Below the pieces are notes generated by a model. The model saw only the letters and a program-made list of their open reading frames with translations. It did no database searches and had not been told where the DNA came from. From the NCBI RefSeq assembly GCF_006151805.1, contig NZ_VDDA01000013.1, positions 62,001 to 126,000 of the forward strand: a DNA stretch of 64,000 bases, read 5' to 3'. The position numbers and the translations under genes are program-made. The DNA is from Methylobacterium terricola (lineage in GTDB: Bacteria; Pseudomonadota; Alphaproteobacteria; Rhizobiales; Beijerinckiaceae). Of the stretch, positions 1-9,060 are shown one piece after another (the first letter of the stretch is position 1; each line of letters begins with the position of its first letter).

Positions 1-520
1 GCAGCTCGTCGAGGCTGGTGCGGCGCAGGAAGCGGCCGATGCGGGTCACCCGCGGATCGCCGGGCTGGGCCTGCCGGATCACCGCGCCGTTCTCGCAGCA
101 GGTCATGGTGCGGAACTTCCAGACCCGGAACGGCCGGTTGCCGAGCCCGATGCGACTTTGCCGGAACAGCACCGGCCCGGGCGAATCCCACTTGATCAGG
201 ACCGCGATGGCGAGAAGCAGCGGCAGCAGCACGATCAGGCCGAGGGCGGCGCCGACGAGGTCGACGCTGCGCTTGAGCACCGGACCCGCCCCGCGCCGGG
301 CCGCGATGGCCGGCCGGCCCGGGGCGGGGACCGGGGCCTCCGCCGCGGTCAGCGGCACGAGCCCCGGCGCGAGCAGGAGCGCGACGCCGCCCGGATACGG
401 TCCGGCCGCGAGGCCCTCGCCGGCAAGGCTCCCGCTCACGAGGCTCCCGTTTGCAAGCCCCCCGCCCGCCAGGTCATCGCTCCCGCCCACGCGGGATTGC
501 GGCCGCACTCCACGAGCCAT
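1..520 (-). CDS. Bacterial sugar transferase (polyprenyl-phosphate hexose-1-P transferase), 3' part beyond window
   Basis: This gene reads leftward from ATG 520-518 and stays open to the window edge, so only about 173 residues are visible. After a Gly/Ala-rich N-terminus of about 85 residues it has the family start KRSVDLVGAALGL, one hydrophobic segment, then SPGPVLFRQSRIG, FRVWKFRTM and DPRVTRIGRFLRRTSLDEL. These are hallmarks of WcaJ/PglC/ExoY-type transferases that load the first sugar phosphate onto undecaprenyl phosphate at the inner membrane. It lacks the long multi-membrane N-terminal half of WcaJ, so it is the short ExoY-like form. It is divergent from an ExoF-like gene, which supports a role in exopolysaccharide synthesis. 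The start codon choice is reasonable but not proven. Confidence 0.88.
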   Translation of the reverse strand, partial: MARGVRPQSRVGGSDDLAGGGLANGSLVSGSLAGEGLAAGPYPGGVALLLAPGLVPLTAAEAPVPAPGRPAIAARRGAGPVLKRSVDLVGAALGLIVLLPLLLAIAVLIKWDSPGPVLFRQSRIGLGNRPFRVWKFRTMTCCENGAVIRQAQPGDPRVTRIGRFLRRTSLDEL

Positions 521-599
521 TCGCCGTCTCCACCGTTAAAGAGCGGCAGACGATAGGCAGAGACGCGGTGGATCGGTCAATTTCACCACAATATTAGCG

Positions 600-620
600 C
601 AATATACGTCGCTTATATTG
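600..620. promoter_or_regulatory. AT-rich inverted repeat in the divergent exopolysaccharide promoter region
   Basis: The 315-bp space between the sugar transferase and the ExoF-like gene holds no convincing gene. It contains a strikingly AT-rich patch (about 580-625) in an otherwise GC-rich region. Inside it CAATATA (600-606) and TATATTG (614-620) form a perfect 7-bp inverted repeat with a 7-bp spacer. Zinc-finger MucR/Ros regulators are known to bind AT-rich sites upstream of exopolysaccharide genes in Rhizobiales. Assigning this site to such a regulator is inference. Confidence 0.45.
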
Positions 621-835
621 GAGCTACGTCGTTCGCAGCGCGACAATGACGGTCGGCACGACGAATGTGCGGGCGGATCGGGGGGACAGGGCACGGGGGG
701 CGGAGCCCTTCCTACCGCTTATTGGGAGGCTGCGCGGTGGGACCGGAGAGCCGAGGCTCGGCCCCGCTCCACCGCGACATCCCCCTCGGCGACACCCGGC
801 TCCCGCGCCGGCCGGGACGAGAAGGCCAGACCCGC

Positions 836-2212
836 ATGCGTCCAAGCTCCCGTGTTCCCGTCGCTGTCCGCCGCGGTCTCGTCGTCGGCGCCCTGTGCCT
901 GCCGGCCGGGATCACGGGCGCGGCCGGGGCGCCGCCCCCCACCCCGCCGGTCGCCGTCCCGGCGGCCGTTTCACCCCCGGCCGCTCTCGCGGGCTACGCC
1001 CTCGGGCCGCTCGACCGGATCCGGCTGCGGGTGTTCGAGTGGCGGGCGAGCCGCGACGAGATCTTCGCCTGGACGGCGCTCAACGACGAGTTCACCATCG
1101 GGGCCGACGGCACGCTGTCGCTGCCGATCGTCGGCGACATTCCGGTGGCCGGATTGCCGACCCGCGAGGTCGGCCGGCTGGTGGCGAAGCGCCTGCGCGA
1201 TCGCATGGAGCTGGCGGACGCCCCCGATACCGCGGTCGAGATCGCCCAGTACCGACCGTTCTACATCACCGGTGCGGTCGACAAGCCCGGGGAATACTTC
1301 TTCAGGCCGGGGCTGACCGTGGCCAAGGCGGTGGCGCTGGCGGGCGGGCCGCCGCGGGTCGCCGACAGCGGTCTCCTGCGCCTCGAGCGCGACGCGATCA
1401 CCGCGCGGGGCGACCTCGCCGGCTTGCACAAGGATCGCGACCAGCTGACGATCCGCCTCGTGCGCCTCGCCGCCGAGCGCGACGACAAGCCGAAGATCGA
1501 GTTCCCCAAGGAGCTGGCCGGGCGCCCGGATCCAGGACTCCAGGCCCTCCTGGAACGCGAGACCTCGATCTTCGAGGCCCGCCGCAAGGCGCTGGCGACC
1601 CAGGTCGACGCCATCGAGGACCTGAAGCGCTTCCTGCGCCAGCAGATCGACGCGCTGAACGGCCAGCTCGCCACCATCGACACCCAGATCAAGCTGATCG
1701 CCACCGAGATCCGCAGCAACGAGCAGCTCGCCGAGCGCGGCCTCGCCACGCAGCAGCGCACCATCGCGGCCGGCCGCTCGATGGCCCAGATGGAGAGCGA
1801 GAAGCTGCGCACCACCACCGACCTGCTGCGCGCCCGCGAGTCGATCTCCCGGGCCGACCTGTCGATCCTCGACATGCGCAGCCGGCGCGCCACCGAGGTG
1901 ACGGGGGAGATGCGCGACACGCAGCGGATGCTGGAGCAGCTGAAGCCCCGGATGGAGGTGGCCGAGCGGCTGATCATCGAGGCCGAGGTCTCCGCCCCGC
2001 GCTTCCTCTCCGACCGCAGCCAGGCCCGGCGCGCCAAGCCGATCTACCGCATCGCCCGCCAGAGCGGGGCGACGGCCCAGGAGGTCATCGCCGAGGAGAG
2101 CACGGCGCTGCTGCCGGGCGACGCGGTGACGGTGGAAGTGCCGAACAGCGACCTGCCGGCGGTCTCCTGGCCGAACGCGACGCGGCCGGGGGCGATGACG
2201 TCGTTGAATTGA
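836..2212 (+). CDS. ExoF-like polysaccharide export protein with long coiled coil
   Basis: This is a 458-residue secreted protein starting at ATG 836. Residues 1-30 form a signal peptide or lipoprotein-like leader. A Poly_export domain follows (GPLDRIRLRVFEW, about residues 55-125), then an SLBB-type segment (FYITGAVDKPGEYFF, about 140-172). A long helical region rich in Glu, Arg and Gln (about 230-390) looks like a coiled coil, and a short C-terminal beta segment ends the protein. This layout matches ExoF of succinoglycan systems, a periplasmic or outer-membrane export component that is larger than Wza-type proteins. The divergent sugar transferase supports the role. I saw no lipobox Cys, so the mode of membrane attachment is unclear. 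Confidence 0.82.
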   Translation: MRPSSRVPVAVRRGLVVGALCLPAGITGAAGAPPPTPPVAVPAAVSPPAALAGYALGPLDRIRLRVFEWRASRDEIFAWTALNDEFTIGADGTLSLPIVGDIPVAGLPTREVGRLVAKRLRDRMELADAPDTAVEIAQYRPFYITGAVDKPGEYFFRPGLTVAKAVALAGGPPRVADSGLLRLERDAITARGDLAGLHKDRDQLTIRLVRLAAERDDKPKIEFPKELAGRPDPGLQALLERETSIFEARRKALATQVDAIEDLKRFLRQQIDALNGQLATIDTQIKLIATEIRSNEQLAERGLATQQRTIAAGRSMAQMESEKLRTTTDLLRARESISRADLSILDMRSRRATEVTGEMRDTQRMLEQLKPRMEVAERLIIEAEVSAPRFLSDRSQARRAKPIYRIARQSGATAQEVIAEESTALLPGDAVTVEVPNSDLPAVSWPNATRPGAMTSLN

Positions 2213-2263
2213 GGGCGGGATACGATCGCTCCGACGCAGGCGATGATCATCCCCTTCTGGTCG

Positions 2264-2293
2264 TTCCGGGCTCCGCTGCGCGGCCCCGGATGA
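2264..2293. repeat. Short GC hairpin repeat between convergent genes (copy 1)
   Basis: CCGGGCTCCGC and GCGGCCCCGG flank a 3-nt loop and are followed by ATGA. The same motif recurs at 21884-21914, 31137-31167 and 42311-42340, each time between two genes that end facing each other. It is probably a REP-like element or bidirectional terminator. The function is inference. Confidence 0.6.
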
Positions 2294-2344
2294 CCCTGTG
2301 CGGTGGCAGGGCCTGCCTCCCTTCGGATTGGGATCGGCGGCGCC

Positions 2345-2722
2345 TCAGCGCTTCCGCCACCACGCGACGACCCGTTTCCACCGCTCCTCCAGCCACCGCG
2401 CCGACCGCTCGAGCCCCGGCTTCATGCCGGGCAGGTCCTCGCTGAGGAGAGCGAGGCCGAGGGGCAGCATCCACAGGCCGAAGATCGGCAGCACCGCCAG
2501 GAAGCCGCCGAGGATCAGCAGGAGCGCCGCCGGGATCCGGACCCAGCGCCGCGACGGTGCCCGCAGCCAGGCAATGGCCTTGCCGACTGGCCGCGGCAGC
2601 AGGTCGAGCAGATGAGCGATCCGCTCGTCCCAGGCCTGCGCCAACGGTGTCTGGGATCCTTGCGACGCTGTCGGCATCGCCTTGGGGACGCGCGGGCGCG
2701 CAGGGGTATCGTCGGTGATCAT
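2345..2722 (-). CDS. Small conserved membrane protein, unknown function
   Basis: This 125-residue protein starts at ATG 2722; an upstream in-frame TTG at 2734 is a weaker alternative. The N-terminal half is soluble and slightly amphipathic. One hydrophobic hairpin, RIPAALLLILGGFLAVLPIF and then GLWMLPLGLALLSEDLPG, spans about residues 63-100, followed by a Trp/Arg-rich tail ending WKRVVAWWRKR. Similar short proteins occur in Rhizobiales, where databases sometimes mislabel them as tryptophan synthase beta-like; nothing here resembles that enzyme. It points toward the ExoF-like gene, with a hairpin repeat between them. I cannot assign a function. Confidence 0.7.
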   Translation of the reverse strand: MITDDTPARPRVPKAMPTASQGSQTPLAQAWDERIAHLLDLLPRPVGKAIAWLRAPSRRWVRIPAALLLILGGFLAVLPIFGLWMLPLGLALLSEDLPGMKPGLERSARWLEERWKRVVAWWRKR

Positions 2723-2831
2723 GGCGAGAAACAAAGCGGCAAGACGCTAGGACGGTTCCCGCCCGCCCACGAACGCCTGCGAGGCCGCGCCGCATTGCCG
2801 TCGCCCCACCCGCGACCTAACTCCGAGACCC

Positions 2832-4052
2832 ATGGAGACTACCGGCGAAGCAGGGTGCGGCGCCACCCCGGCGGCGGGCACCTTGCAGGTCCGCGTCGTC
2901 CAGCGCATCTCCGAGATCGCGGCGGCCGACTGGGACCGCTGCGCGCTCTCGTCCGAATCGCTGGCGGGGGCGGCCGAGAGCCACAACCCCTTCGTCAGCC
3001 ACGCCTTCCTGTCGTCGCTCGAGGATTCGGGCTGCGTCGGCGGCCGGACCGGCTGGCTGCCGCTCCACGTCGCCGCCGAGCGCGACGGGCAGGTCATCGG
3101 CTACGCGCCGTGCTACCTGAAATCCCACTCGCAGGGCGAGTACGTGTTCGACCACGGCTGGGCCGACGCGTTCGAGCGCGCCGGCGGCCGCTACTACCCG
3201 AAGCTCCAGGTCAGCGTGCCGTTCACCCCGGTGACGGGCCCGCGCTTCCTGGTCGCGCCGGGCGAGGATCCGGAGGAGGCCACCGCGGCCCTCGTCGCGG
3301 GCTTGCGGGCGCTCCGCAAGCAAGTCGAGGCGTCCTCGATCCACGCGACCTTCCTGCCCGAAACCGAGGCCGAGCGCGTCGGCGGGCTCGGCTTCCTGCG
3401 GCGGGTCGACCAGCAGTTCCACTGGGACAATGCCGGCTACGCGACCTTCGACGAATTCCTCGCCGCGCTCGCCTCGCGCAAGCGCAAGGCGATCAAACGC
3501 GAGCGCCGCGACGCGCTGGCATCCGGGCTCACGATCGAGTGGGTCACCGGCTCGGACCTGACGGACGCCCACTGGGACGCGTTCTACCGCTTCTACATGG
3601 ATACCGGCTCGCGCAAGTGGGGCCGGCCCTACCTCAACCGGCGCTTCTTCTCGCTCATCGGCGAGCGGATGCCCGAGCGTATCCTGCTGGTGATGGCCCG
3701 CCGCGAGGGCCGATACGTCGCCGGCGCCATCAACCTGATCGGCGACCGCGCCCTCTACGGCCGCAACTGGGGCTGCATCGAGGACCACCCGTTCCTGCAT
3801 TTCGAGGTCTGCTACTACCAGGCGATCGACTTCGCGATCGGCCGCGGCCTCGCCCGGGTCGAGGCCGGGGCGCAAGGGGAGCACAAGCTCGCCCGCGGCT
3901 ACCGCCCGGTCATCACCCACTCGGCCCACGACATCGCCGATCCGTCCCTGCGGGCGGCGATCGCCGACTACCTCGCCCGCGAGGCCCGCCACGTCGAGGC
4001 GGCGGCGGAGGCCCTCGACGAGGCGACACCGTTCCGCAAGGGCGAGGACTGA
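2832..4052 (+). CDS. DUF482/COG3146 GNAT-fold N-acyltransferase
   Basis: The 406-residue product fits the DUF482 family (peptidogalycan-biosynthesis-like, FemAB/GNAT superfamily) over its full length. Visible family segments include NPFVSHAFLSSLEDSG near residue 52, YFPKYYPKL-type residues as RYYPKLQVSVPFTPVTG near 122, and the C-terminal GAQGEHKLARGYRP near 345. The Arg/Lys block SRKRKAIKRERRDA and the WGRPYLNRRFF segment are also typical. Members are predicted to transfer acyl or aminoacyl groups, but the substrate is not established. It stands alone between a convergent-side membrane gene and a beta-lactamase-fold hydrolase. Confidence 0.82.
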   Translation: METTGEAGCGATPAAGTLQVRVVQRISEIAAADWDRCALSSESLAGAAESHNPFVSHAFLSSLEDSGCVGGRTGWLPLHVAAERDGQVIGYAPCYLKSHSQGEYVFDHGWADAFERAGGRYYPKLQVSVPFTPVTGPRFLVAPGEDPEEATAALVAGLRALRKQVEASSIHATFLPETEAERVGGLGFLRRVDQQFHWDNAGYATFDEFLAALASRKRKAIKRERRDALASGLTIEWVTGSDLTDAHWDAFYRFYMDTGSRKWGRPYLNRRFFSLIGERMPERILLVMARREGRYVAGAINLIGDRALYGRNWGCIEDHPFLHFEVCYYQAIDFAIGRGLARVEAGAQGEHKLARGYRPVITHSAHDIADPSLRAAIADYLAREARHVEAAAEALDEATPFRKGED

Positions 4053-4136
4053 CGGGGCGGTAGCGTCCCACAGTCCGGACGGCTACGCTCGCCCCACGAG
4101 GCCCGGGAAGAGGCCTCGGTTCGGGAGCGAAACGTC

Positions 4137-5498
4137 ATGCGGACGAGCGAGAGAGGGCGCGGGCGCGCGTCCCGCCGGTTCCTGCTGGGGTGTCTCGGGG
4201 TCGCGGTCACGGCGCTCGCCGCGCCGGCCCTCGCCGACCAGGCCCTGCAACCGCGCAGCGGCGAGGCCCTGGCGCCGGCCCGGCCGGAGGAGGTCGGTCT
4301 GTCCTCCGAGCGGCTCGGCCGCATCAAGCGGGTCTTGGAGGAGGAGGTGGCGGCCGGGCGCCTGCCCGGCGCCGTGGTGATGATCGCCCGGCGCGGCCGC
4401 CTCGCCTACGCCGAAAGCGTCGGTTTTGGCGACAAGGGCGCGGGCGCGCCGCTGGCCAAGGACGCGATCTTCCGCATCTACTCGATGACGAAGCCGCTGA
4501 CCTCGGTCGCCGCGATGGCGCTGATGGAGGATGGCCGGCTCCAGCTCACTGACCCGGTGTCGAAGTACCTGCCGGAGTTCAAGGACCTGAAGGTGGCGGC
4601 AAGCCGCCCCAACGCGCTCGGCGAGGCCGCGCCCGATCTCGTGGCGCCAGAGCGCGCGCCGACCGTCCAGGATCTGCTGCGTCACACCGCCGGCCTCGCC
4701 TATGGCGAGATCACCACCAACCCGGCGGTGAAGGCGGCCTACGCCAAGGCCGGCCTGTACAAGCCGGATTTCGACTACAACACCACCGACCTGACCCCGG
4801 CGGAGTTCACCAGCCGGATCGCGGGAGCGCCGCTGGCTTACCAGCCCGGCACGGTCTGGCAGTACAGCCTCGCGGTCGACGTGCTCGGCCGCGTGATCGA
4901 GAAGGCGTCGGGCCAGCGCCTCGGCGACTACCTGGCGGAGCGCGTCCTGCGGCCGCTGAAGATGAACGAGACCGGGTTCTCGGTGCCGGCCGACAAGGCC
5001 GGACGGATCGCGCAGGCGCTGCCGACCGATCCCGCCACCGGCGCACCGAACCGGCTGATCGACGGCGCGGTGCCGAAGAACGATTCGGGTGGGGCCGGGG
5101 CTTACGGCACCGCCGCCGACTACCTGCGCTTCGCGCAGGCGCTCCTCGACGGCGGCAGCCTCGACGGCGCCCGGGTGCTCAGCCGCACCAGCGTCGAACT
5201 GATGACCGCCGATCATCTCGGCGACCGGATCAAGCCGGTAGTCGGCCCCGGCGAACTCCTGATGGGTGTGCCCGGCTACACGTTCGGCCTCGGCTTCATG
5301 GTGCGCAAGGAGGCCGGCATCGCCGGGGTGCCGGGCTCGAAGGGCGAGTTCCTGTGGGCCGGCTATGCCGGGACGTTCTTCTGGGTCGATCCCAAGGAGG
5401 ATCTGGCGGTGGTGATGATGACCCAGGCGCCGGGCCCGAGCCGGGCCTCCTACCGGCGCGCGATCAAGCAGCTGGTCTACGGCGCCATCGCCGATTGA
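4137..5498 (+). CDS. Exported serine hydrolase, class C beta-lactamase/esterase fold
   Basis: This 453-residue protein begins with a twin-arginine-like leader (ASRRFLLGCLGVAVTALAAPALA), so it is probably exported. The catalytic SxxK motif is SMTK at about residue 117, following FRIY. The YxN-equivalent is YSL near residue 243, and HTAGLAYG lies between them. The GGAGAYGTAADYLRFAQ segment is typical of the EstB/AmpC-like esterase branch. Most family members are esterases or peptidases of unknown substrate rather than antibiotic-degrading enzymes, so I do not call a resistance gene. No operon partner is evident. Confidence 0.86.
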   Translation: MRTSERGRGRASRRFLLGCLGVAVTALAAPALADQALQPRSGEALAPARPEEVGLSSERLGRIKRVLEEEVAAGRLPGAVVMIARRGRLAYAESVGFGDKGAGAPLAKDAIFRIYSMTKPLTSVAAMALMEDGRLQLTDPVSKYLPEFKDLKVAASRPNALGEAAPDLVAPERAPTVQDLLRHTAGLAYGEITTNPAVKAAYAKAGLYKPDFDYNTTDLTPAEFTSRIAGAPLAYQPGTVWQYSLAVDVLGRVIEKASGQRLGDYLAERVLRPLKMNETGFSVPADKAGRIAQALPTDPATGAPNRLIDGAVPKNDSGGAGAYGTAADYLRFAQALLDGGSLDGARVLSRTSVELMTADHLGDRIKPVVGPGELLMGVPGYTFGLGFMVRKEAGIAGVPGSKGEFLWAGYAGTFFWVDPKEDLAVVMMTQAPGPSRASYRRAIKQLVYGAIAD

Positions 5499-5628
5499 GG
5501 CGTCGGCAGACTCGCCGGGGGCGCGGGAAGCCATGCATCCGCGCCTCTGGACTCAGGTGAGACGGCACCGGAGGATGCGCGCCGTCCGGCCCGAGAGACA
5601 GGGGCCGAAGCCCGGAGCGTCCCGCCGC

Positions 5629-6798
5629 ATGTCCCCGATCGACCGCATCTCCGCCGACCTCGACGCGCTCACCGCGATCCGGCGCGACCTGCACGCCCAT
5701 CCCGAGCTCGGCTTCGAGGAGGTGCGCACCTCCGGCATCGTGGCCGACAAGCTTGCCTCCTGGGGGATCGAGGTGCATCGCGAGGTGGGCCGCACCGGCG
5801 TCGTCGGGATCCTGAAGGGCCGCGGCACCAGCGACCGCCGCATCGGGCTGCGCGCCGACATGGACGCCCTGCCGATCGAGGAGGCGACCAACCTTCCCTA
5901 CCGCTCGACCGTGCCGGGCAAGATGCACGCCTGCGGCCATGACGGCCACACCACGATCCTGCTCGGGGCCGCCAAGTACCTGGCCGAGACCCGCGACTTC
6001 GACGGCACCGCGGTGTTCATCTTCCAGCCCGCCGAGGAGGGTTTGGGCGGCGCCCGCGCCATGCTGGCCGACGGGCTCTTCTCGCGGTTCCCCTGCGACG
6101 AGGTCTACGGCCTCCACAACAACCCGAGCGGGCGGACCGGCGAGCTGTCGGTGCGGCCGGGCCCGGCGATGGCGGCGGCCGACTTCTTCGACATCCGCAT
6201 CATCGGCCGCGGCGCGCACGGGGCGCAGCCGAACCGCGGCATCGATCCGGTGGTGGTCCAGGCCGCCCTGGTCCAGGCGCTCCAGACCATCGTCAGCCGC
6301 AACGCCGACCCGCTGCAATCGGCGGTGCTGTCGATCACCCAGGTCCATGCCGGCGCGGCCTACAACGTGATCCCGGAGGAGGCCCACCTCGCCGGCACGA
6401 TCCGGACCTTCGACGACGACATCCGCGCCCTGGTCTCCAAGCGCATGCGCGAGATCGCCGCCGGCGTGGCCGCGACCTTCGGGGCCGAGATCACGGTGGA
6501 CATCCGCGACATCTTCTCGGTCCTGCGCAACAGCGAGGCGCAGAGCCAGGCCGCCGCCGAGATCGCCACCGAGCTGTTCGGCGCGGCCAAGGTCGATCGG
6601 GCACCCGAGCCCAAGATGGGCAGCGAGGACTTCGCCGACATGTTGCACGCGGTGCCGGGCGCCTATGCCTGGCTCGGGGGCAAGGCCGGCGCCAACCTGC
6701 ACAACGCCGCCTTCGACTTCGACGACGCGATCATCCCGCTCGGCGCGGCCTACTTCGCCCGGCTGGTCGAGCGGCGCTCGGCGGCGGCCGCCGGCTGA
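5629..6798 (+). CDS. M20 family amidohydrolase (hippurate/N-acyl amino acid hydrolase type)
   Basis: The protein has 389 residues from ATG 5629. It shows HAHPELGFEE near the N-terminus, RADMDALPI, the metal-binding CGHDGH (Cys at about 102), AEEGLGGARAM with the catalytic and metal Glu (about 135), GLHNNPSG, and MGSEDFADM near the C-terminus. This is the M20D/HipO-AmhX subfamily, a di-metal enzyme that removes acyl groups from N-acyl amino acids. The middle segment forms the dimerisation domain. The likely location is cytoplasmic because no signal peptide is visible. Substrate cannot be read from sequence. Confidence 0.9.
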   Translation: MSPIDRISADLDALTAIRRDLHAHPELGFEEVRTSGIVADKLASWGIEVHREVGRTGVVGILKGRGTSDRRIGLRADMDALPIEEATNLPYRSTVPGKMHACGHDGHTTILLGAAKYLAETRDFDGTAVFIFQPAEEGLGGARAMLADGLFSRFPCDEVYGLHNNPSGRTGELSVRPGPAMAAADFFDIRIIGRGAHGAQPNRGIDPVVVQAALVQALQTIVSRNADPLQSAVLSITQVHAGAAYNVIPEEAHLAGTIRTFDDDIRALVSKRMREIAAGVAATFGAEITVDIRDIFSVLRNSEAQSQAAAEIATELFGAAKVDRAPEPKMGSEDFADMLHAVPGAYAWLGGKAGANLHNAAFDFDDAIIPLGAAYFARLVERRSAAAAG

Positions 6799-6950
6799 GG
6801 GCCGGTTCCGGGCGGGTCGCGGTTCGGATAAGCTGCCGGCGACGCCGCCTCTCCGCGTCGTCGCAGGGCCGGTGCAAGGTCCTGGGACGACCGGGAGGGC
6901 GGCACGATCGATCGGCGACGCAGCCGGTCGGCCCCCGACAGGACCCTGCG

Positions 6951-7382
6951 ATGACCGCGACCGCCTACGATTCCCAGAACATCTTCGGCAAGATCCTGCG
7001 GGGCGAGATCCCCTGCCACAAGGTCTACGAGAACGACCACGTCATCGCCTTCATGGACGTGATGCCCCAGGCCGACGGCCACACCCTGGTGGTGCCGAAG
7101 ACCCCGAGCCGCAACCTGCTCGACGCGGACCCGGCCACGCTCGGCCACCTCTACGCCGCGGTGCAGACCGTGGCCCGGGCCGCCAAGACCGCCTTCGCGG
7201 CCGACGGCGTCGCGGTCTACCAGTACAACGAGGCGGCGGCCGGCCAGACCGTGTTCCACCTCCACGTCCACGTCCTGCCCCGGCACGAGGGCGTCGCGCC
7301 GCGCCGCCACGTCGACGGCATGGCCGATCCGGCCGTGCTGGCGCAGCATGCGGAGCGGATCCGGGCGGCGCTGAACAGCTAG
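6951..7382 (+). CDS. HIT family nucleotide-binding hydrolase
   Basis: This 143-residue protein contains the histidine triad HLHVHVLP at about residue 103, preceded by YQYNEAAAGQTVFH, and the N-terminal IFGKILRGEIPCHKVYEND. This is the Hint/HinT-type branch that hydrolyses nucleoside phosphoramidates or AMP-lysine type substrates in the cytoplasm. Length is normal for the family. It ends 88 bp from a convergent diguanylate cyclase gene. Confidence 0.93.
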   Translation: MTATAYDSQNIFGKILRGEIPCHKVYENDHVIAFMDVMPQADGHTLVVPKTPSRNLLDADPATLGHLYAAVQTVARAAKTAFAADGVAVYQYNEAAAGQTVFHLHVHVLPRHEGVAPRRHVDGMADPAVLAQHAERIRAALNS

Positions 7383-7469
7383 GCGAACGGGCCCCGGGAC
7401 GCTCGACAAGCCGGGCGGCCCGGCATCCGGTCCCTCCCCGTCTCCCGGGGCGATCGTGACGCGAGCCAT

Positions 7470-8666
7470 TCATCGGTACAACCGATACTGGTTCGTTCCG
7501 GCGCGTTTCGCATCGTAGAGCGCCGCATCGGCGCGCTCGATCACAGCGTCGACCGCGTCGTCATCCGACTGCACCATCGCGCCACCGATGCTGACGCCGA
7601 CCTGCACGAACTGGCCGGCCTGCACCTCGACGTGTCGCGAGATGGCGTCGATCAGGCGCCGGGACAGGCGTTCGACATCGTCGGCATCCGTTCCGGGCAA
7701 CAGGCAGACGAACTCGTCTCCTCCCAGCCGGAAGACGCTGTCGCCCTCGCGGGTCGCCGCGCGCAGTCGCTCGGCGACGACCTTGAGGAGCTTGTCGCCG
7801 GCAGAATGTCCGAAGGTGTCGTTCACGGCTTTGAACCCGTCGAGGTCGAGGCAGATGACAGTGAGACCGGCGGGCGATCCCTCGGCCCGACGCAGAGCGA
7901 AGTCGTCCAAGGCTTCATCCAGGCTCTTCCTGTTCGCCAGCCCGGTCAGGGGATCGATGCGGGCCAGTTCGGCAAGGGCGCGCTCGGCCTCGAAGGTCCG
8001 GACCAGGAGCTTGGTGTTCTGATAGGTGACGAACCAGAATGAGACCGTGAGGAGCGGCACCAGCATCGCCATGCCGGTCATGTGCTGCGCCGGAGCCAAT
8101 GCGAGTCCGACATCGTAGGGGATCACGCAGGCGCTCATGACCAGGATGCCGAAACGCGGAGCGCCGGCATTGCGCATCGAGATCGTCCCGACCGCTCCGG
8201 CGACGTTGAGAGCTCCGAGGACCATCAACGCCGGGAGCCCGGTCGCGGCAGCGCCGCCCGCCCCCATTCCGTAGAGCATGCCCCAGGCGCCCCCACACAG
8301 CATGATGAGGGCGTGGCTGCGCCGACGTCGAGCGGGCAACAGGTCGTCCACGTGGAGCGTGCGAATCAATTTGAGACGATAGGCGGTCAGGACGATATCG
8401 GCGGCCAGCCAGGCAAGCGGCCAGGTCCGACCCGTCATTGCCATGATGACGGCGACCGACAACAGGGTGCTCAGCGACCCGACCAGAAGAGGCCTGGTGT
8501 GTAAGATCATCGCGAACAACATCCAGGCTCTGAGATCTTCCGGATCCGAGCTGGATATGGTCGTGATGAAATTATATGATTTATCAAAAGCCGACTTGTC
8601 GTTCGATGATGCCTCGGCGGCCGGGCGGGGCCTGTCACGATATGTGATACAGTTCATATCGGACAT
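7470..8666 (-). CDS. Membrane diguanylate cyclase (GGDEF) with I-site
   Basis: The 398-residue protein has a polar start of about 50 residues, five or six membrane segments (about 55-205) and a C-terminal GGDEF domain. The active site is GGDEF at about residue 310, preceded five residues earlier by REGD, which fits the RxxD inhibitory site, so product inhibition is expected. DPLTGLANR opens the domain and IDAISRHVEVQ and FVQVGVSIGGA close it. It should make cyclic di-GMP. The first codons and upstream DNA (about 8560-8780) are much more AT-rich than the surroundings. A second Met (MNCIT) three codons in is an alternative start. Confidence 0.92.
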   Translation of the reverse strand: MSDMNCITYRDRPRPAAEASSNDKSAFDKSYNFITTISSSDPEDLRAWMLFAMILHTRPLLVGSLSTLLSVAVIMAMTGRTWPLAWLAADIVLTAYRLKLIRTLHVDDLLPARRRRSHALIMLCGGAWGMLYGMGAGGAAATGLPALMVLGALNVAGAVGTISMRNAGAPRFGILVMSACVIPYDVGLALAPAQHMTGMAMLVPLLTVSFWFVTYQNTKLLVRTFEAERALAELARIDPLTGLANRKSLDEALDDFALRRAEGSPAGLTVICLDLDGFKAVNDTFGHSAGDKLLKVVAERLRAATREGDSVFRLGGDEFVCLLPGTDADDVERLSRRLIDAISRHVEVQAGQFVQVGVSIGGAMVQSDDDAVDAVIERADAALYDAKRAGTNQYRLYR

Positions 8667-9004
8667 CGAAGCGCCGCACGAGGATAGAAGATTCTTTCTG
8701 ATTATATCCGCTGTCTAATTTTTTGGTAAATATCACATGACGCAGGGGAAAAAATCGATATGACTTAGGTATATCAACCCATCTCTACGGATCTGTTAGG
8801 TCATGGTTCGAGTGGATCGCGGCCGGGTTCGGGCTTGAGCGCCTTGCAGCCCGGCTCCGATCGTCCCTCGTGCCCATCGTCCGAGCAGGCAGGCACCCGG
8901 CGGCGTCGGGAACTGCTCCAGCCGGATCGGCAGCACCGCATTGGTCCCGTTCCGCCTCCACCCCCATGCGGGATCGGCTCCCCGCACCGTCCCGCCCCGA
9001 ACGG
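8667..9004. other. Intergenic region without a recognisable gene
   Basis: The part next to the GGDEF gene (8667-8790) is AT-rich, with runs such as AATTTTTTGG and AAAAAATCG, and probably holds its promoter. The remainder (8800-9004) is GC-rich and shows no gene, tRNA or conserved motif that I can recognise. Confidence 0.5.
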
Positions 9005-9031
9005 AAAAAGCCGCCCTCGCGGGCGGCTTTT
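9005..9031 (-). terminator. Rho-independent terminator of rpsD
   Basis: AAAAGCCGCCC and GGGCGGCTTTT form a perfect 11-bp stem with a TCGC loop. Read on the minus strand it ends in a T run and lies 30 bp past the rpsD stop. The flanking A run also makes it usable from the other strand. Confidence 0.85.
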
Positions 9032-9060
9032 CCAGGAGCGTGGTTCGTGCGTCGCGCGGG

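Noticed and set aside
4137..5498. Calling the class-C-fold hydrolase an antibiotic resistance beta-lactamase.
   Set aside because: The motifs fit the broad esterase/peptidase branch, the YxN position reads YSL, and no ampR-like neighbour is present.
8795..8880. A possible tRNA, suggested by GGTTCGAGT near 8804.
   Set aside because: No acceptor stem or anticodon arm can be formed around it.
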